Below, one piece after another: positions 62,654-64,000 of a DNA stretch of 64,000 nucleotides. The stretch lies in contig CAVXNH010000051.1 in the NCBI GenBank assembly GCA_963762885.1, forward strand, positions 62,001 to 126,000, given 5' to 3'. The DNA comes from JASHVB01 sp963762885. GTDB lineage: Bacteria; Pseudomonadota; Alphaproteobacteria; Acetobacterales; Acetobacteraceae. The translations under genes and the position numbers were made by a program. The notes under the pieces are model-generated. The model was not told where the DNA came from. It worked only from the letters and a program-made list of their open reading frames with translations, and made no database searches. The stretch's first letter is position 1. Every line of letters starts with the position of its first letter.

Positions 62654-62896
62654 ATGGGATTAGCCGCGACTGAGGAAGAATTGGCGTTGCGCGCATCGCG
62701 CTTCGTCAAGGCTGAGTTGAAGCGGGCCGGGATGACGTACGCCGATCTGGCAGACCGGCTCAAAGAGCACGGCCTGCCAGGGGAGACGGAAGCGTCGATC
62801 AAGGCGAAGCTGAGACGGGGGACGTTTGCCGCCACGTTCCTGCTGGCTACCTTGGCTGCCTTGGGAATGGAGGCGATGAAGTTGGGGGATTTGTAG
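62654..62896 (+). CDS. DUF6471-type small protein, 80 residues
   Basis: ATG 62654 is preceded by GGGAG; an in-frame GTG at 62645 overlaps that site. The protein contains FVKAELKRAGMTYADLADRL, then ETEASIKAKLRRGTFAATF and LLATLAALGM, which I recognise as DUF6471, a helix-turn-helix-like domain. It is probably DNA-binding, as in small phage or plasmid regulators. Its 3' end overlaps the converging membrane gene by about 50 bases. Confidence 0.75.
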   Translation: MGLAATEEELALRASRFVKAELKRAGMTYADLADRLKEHGLPGETEASIKAKLRRGTFAATFLLATLAALGMEAMKLGDL

Positions 62897-63371
62897 GAAC
62901 TTGCCGCGCCTCTCCTGGCGCTGCTGCGCGGGCTACATAGTCTATATAGGACAGGTCACTTGCCCGATGGAAATTAAGCGCAGAAATTGAGTGAGTCAGA
63001 TAATTGTTGGCCTCAGTAACCTCAGCAACGTGTGCAACAACCGCAGTCGTTGTTGCAGTTATAGCCGCCTGCGAGGCGCCAGACCGGATTTGATGGGTGA
63101 GCATGCTTATATCTGACATTGCCACGGACAGTCTGGCAGACACATCGTTATGCTTAGCGGTGATGTCTTCGTTCTGAGCCTTGTTTAGGGCCAGCAGATC
63201 AAGTTTCGCCTGCAACTGCTCCCGCAACCCCTCAATCGCCGCCTTGGCGAGCGAGCCTCGAAACCAATAACCAGCAACCCCGCCCGCAAGTAGGAGAGTT
63301 AGGGCCACGCCAGGGTTCGCCAGCATCACCGGCCACCCTTGTAGGAAGGCTTGCACGACTGGATTGTCCAT
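62847..63371 (-). CDS. Small membrane-anchored coiled-coil protein, 174 residues
   Basis: ATG 63371 has GGGGGGAAG upstream. One N-terminal transmembrane helix (NPGVALTLLLAGGVAGYWF, about residues 19-37) is followed by a long predicted coiled coil (LREQLQAKLDLLALNKAQNE and on), then a Thr/Ala-rich stretch and Pro-rich tail. The single-span plus coiled-coil form is common in phage accessory and envelope proteins, but no family is recognised. Confidence 0.6.
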   Translation of the reverse strand: MDNPVVQAFLQGWPVMLANPGVALTLLLAGGVAGYWFRGSLAKAAIEGLREQLQAKLDLLALNKAQNEDITAKHNDVSARLSVAMSDISMLTHQIRSGASQAAITATTTAVVAHVAEVTEANNYLTHSISALNFHRASDLSYIDYVARAAAPGEARQVPTNPPTSSPPFPRQPR

Positions 63372-63664
63372 TCAGGCTTCCCCCCTCTTTTGGGGCAGCC
63401 TATGCGGACTCCCAACGATACGGAAAGGATGTTGGTCCGGTACATGATTAACCCTCCGGCCCCGCTCTTGCGGTGCCATGTTCAGGCGTTGAGATTTGAG
63501 AGACGGAAGCGGCCCTAGGCCGCTATGCCCGAGCTACCGCCCGGGGTTGCTACTCGCCTGACTGGCGAGTATCAGATGGCGTTATGGGCGGTAGGGAACA
63601 ACGGTCGGCTTGTGCCCTTTGCGCCATAATGCCGGGCACCAGAGGAAGTTGCACCGCGTTTGGG
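63372..63664. other. Intergenic stretch
   Basis: About 293 bases without a supported gene. A short inverted repeat, ACTCGCCTGACTGGCGAGT, sits near 63551-63569. It lies between the membrane gene start and the PIN remnant. Confidence 0.35.
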
Positions 63665-63838
63665 ATGAGGATCGTCATCGACACCGGCGTTTTCGTCAGC
63701 GCGGCGATCAAGGCGTAGACCGTTCCCACCATCGCGGCGCATCGAGCCGAACAACGCTGCGTGGTCTGACCGCAGTCGCAGACAACCTCAACTACGCTCA
63801 ACGTATGGCACAAACGCTGCTCTGTAGGAACAACAATT
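63665..63838 (+). pseudogene. PIN-toxin remnant
   Basis: ATG 63665 begins MRIVIDTGVFVSAAIKA, matching the start of the intact PIN toxin at 16752-17162 (MRVVVDTNVLISAGLK), with Asn to Gly at the position after the metal-binding Asp-Thr. An in-frame TAG follows at 63716. Beyond it, TVPTIAAHRAEQRCVV resembles the next segment of the intact toxin (NLALYQASQRCVLL), then another stop. The rest is unrecognisable. It is a degraded toxin gene, probably once paired with the antitoxin at 62194. Confidence 0.65.
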
Positions 63839-63895
63839 AGGTCAGTCTGACCCCCCGCGAATCACACGCTCGCAACCGCTTCTCCCACGATAACA

Positions 63896-64000
63896 TCACG
63901 TCCGCCGCACCGCCATCGACAGCGCCGCCTGCCCCACCAATGCGGATCCCAGCAGCACCGTCGCCACCGGAAACACCGCGCCGGGCCGCCACGTCTCCAC
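63896..64000 (-). CDS. C-terminus of a membrane protein (continues beyond window)
   Basis: The frame is open from the window edge to TGA at 63896: 34 residues ending FPVATVLLGSALVGQAALSM then AVRRT, one hydrophobic helix and a short basic end. Too little is present to name a family; it could be the end of any integral membrane protein. Confidence 0.4.
   Translation of the reverse strand: METWRPGAVFPVATVLLGSALVGQAALSMAVRRT

Noticed and set aside
1..64000. tRNA or rRNA genes
   Set aside because: No T-loop (GTTCGAATC-type) with matching acceptor stem, and no rRNA-like stretch, was noticed on either strand. A covariance search would be decisive.

Overview
The window is GC-rich (low 60s to about 70 % GC by eye) and reads as the chromosome of an alphaproteobacterium, most likely Rhodospirillales/Acetobacteraceae. 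The basis is the tsaE-amgK-murU cell-wall recycling block, a chorismate mutase-hisC-tyrA operon beside metX, the many CaiB/BaiF CoA-transferases and acyl-CoA dehydrogenases, a complete LivKHMGF uptake operon, and GTCATCCCCGCG-type palindromic repeats. The taxon is an inference; no rRNA or tRNA gene was found to test it.

Layout. 1-2.2 kb: the end of an autotransporter and a yqhA-type membrane protein gene interrupted by two tandem TGA codons. 2.4-5.4 kb: a large inverted repeat and two different IS91-type transposases fused head to head. 5.4-12.4 kb: a GAF/PAS histidine kinase, murU-amgK-tsaE, and a polytopic membrane protein. 12.5-17.4 kb: a UGSC-family gene whose in-frame TGA is probably selenocysteine, then an accessory patch with a serine recombinase, a trypsin-like protease, an unknown protein and two small toxin-antitoxin modules. 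17.8-23.5 kb: a repeat-rich locus, then the aromatic/histidine operon and divergent metX. 24-26.8 kb: a broken winged-helix/ATPase/TPR regulator. 27-34.7 kb: mixed metabolic genes and a 45+45 bp palindrome. 34.7-43.2 kb: two divergent ABC transport operons. 44.2-55.5 kb: a CoA-ester catabolic cluster (lyase, two hot-dog hydratases, three CoA-transferases, two acyl-CoA dehydrogenases, an MFS carrier), which the adjacent Liv operon may supply. 55.5-64 kb: MBL hydrolase, PEP-CTERM protein, fatty-acid hydroxylase, acetyltransferase, an unknown CxxC protein, then a second repeat-rich accessory locus with an HGGxSTGP protein and the remains of a toxin-antitoxin pair.

Two points govern interpretation. 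First, the best candidate for unusual biology is the UGSC gene at 12876-13400, which conventional gene calling would cut in half. Second, at least eight otherwise well-conserved genes (murU, hisC, the chorismate mutase gene, the 24 kb regulator, one MaoC gene, one CoA-transferase, the hydroxylase and the protease) are each broken by one or more apparent single-base indels. That density looks more like residual sequencing error than decay, so these genes are described as they would read when repaired, and the breakpoints are given.
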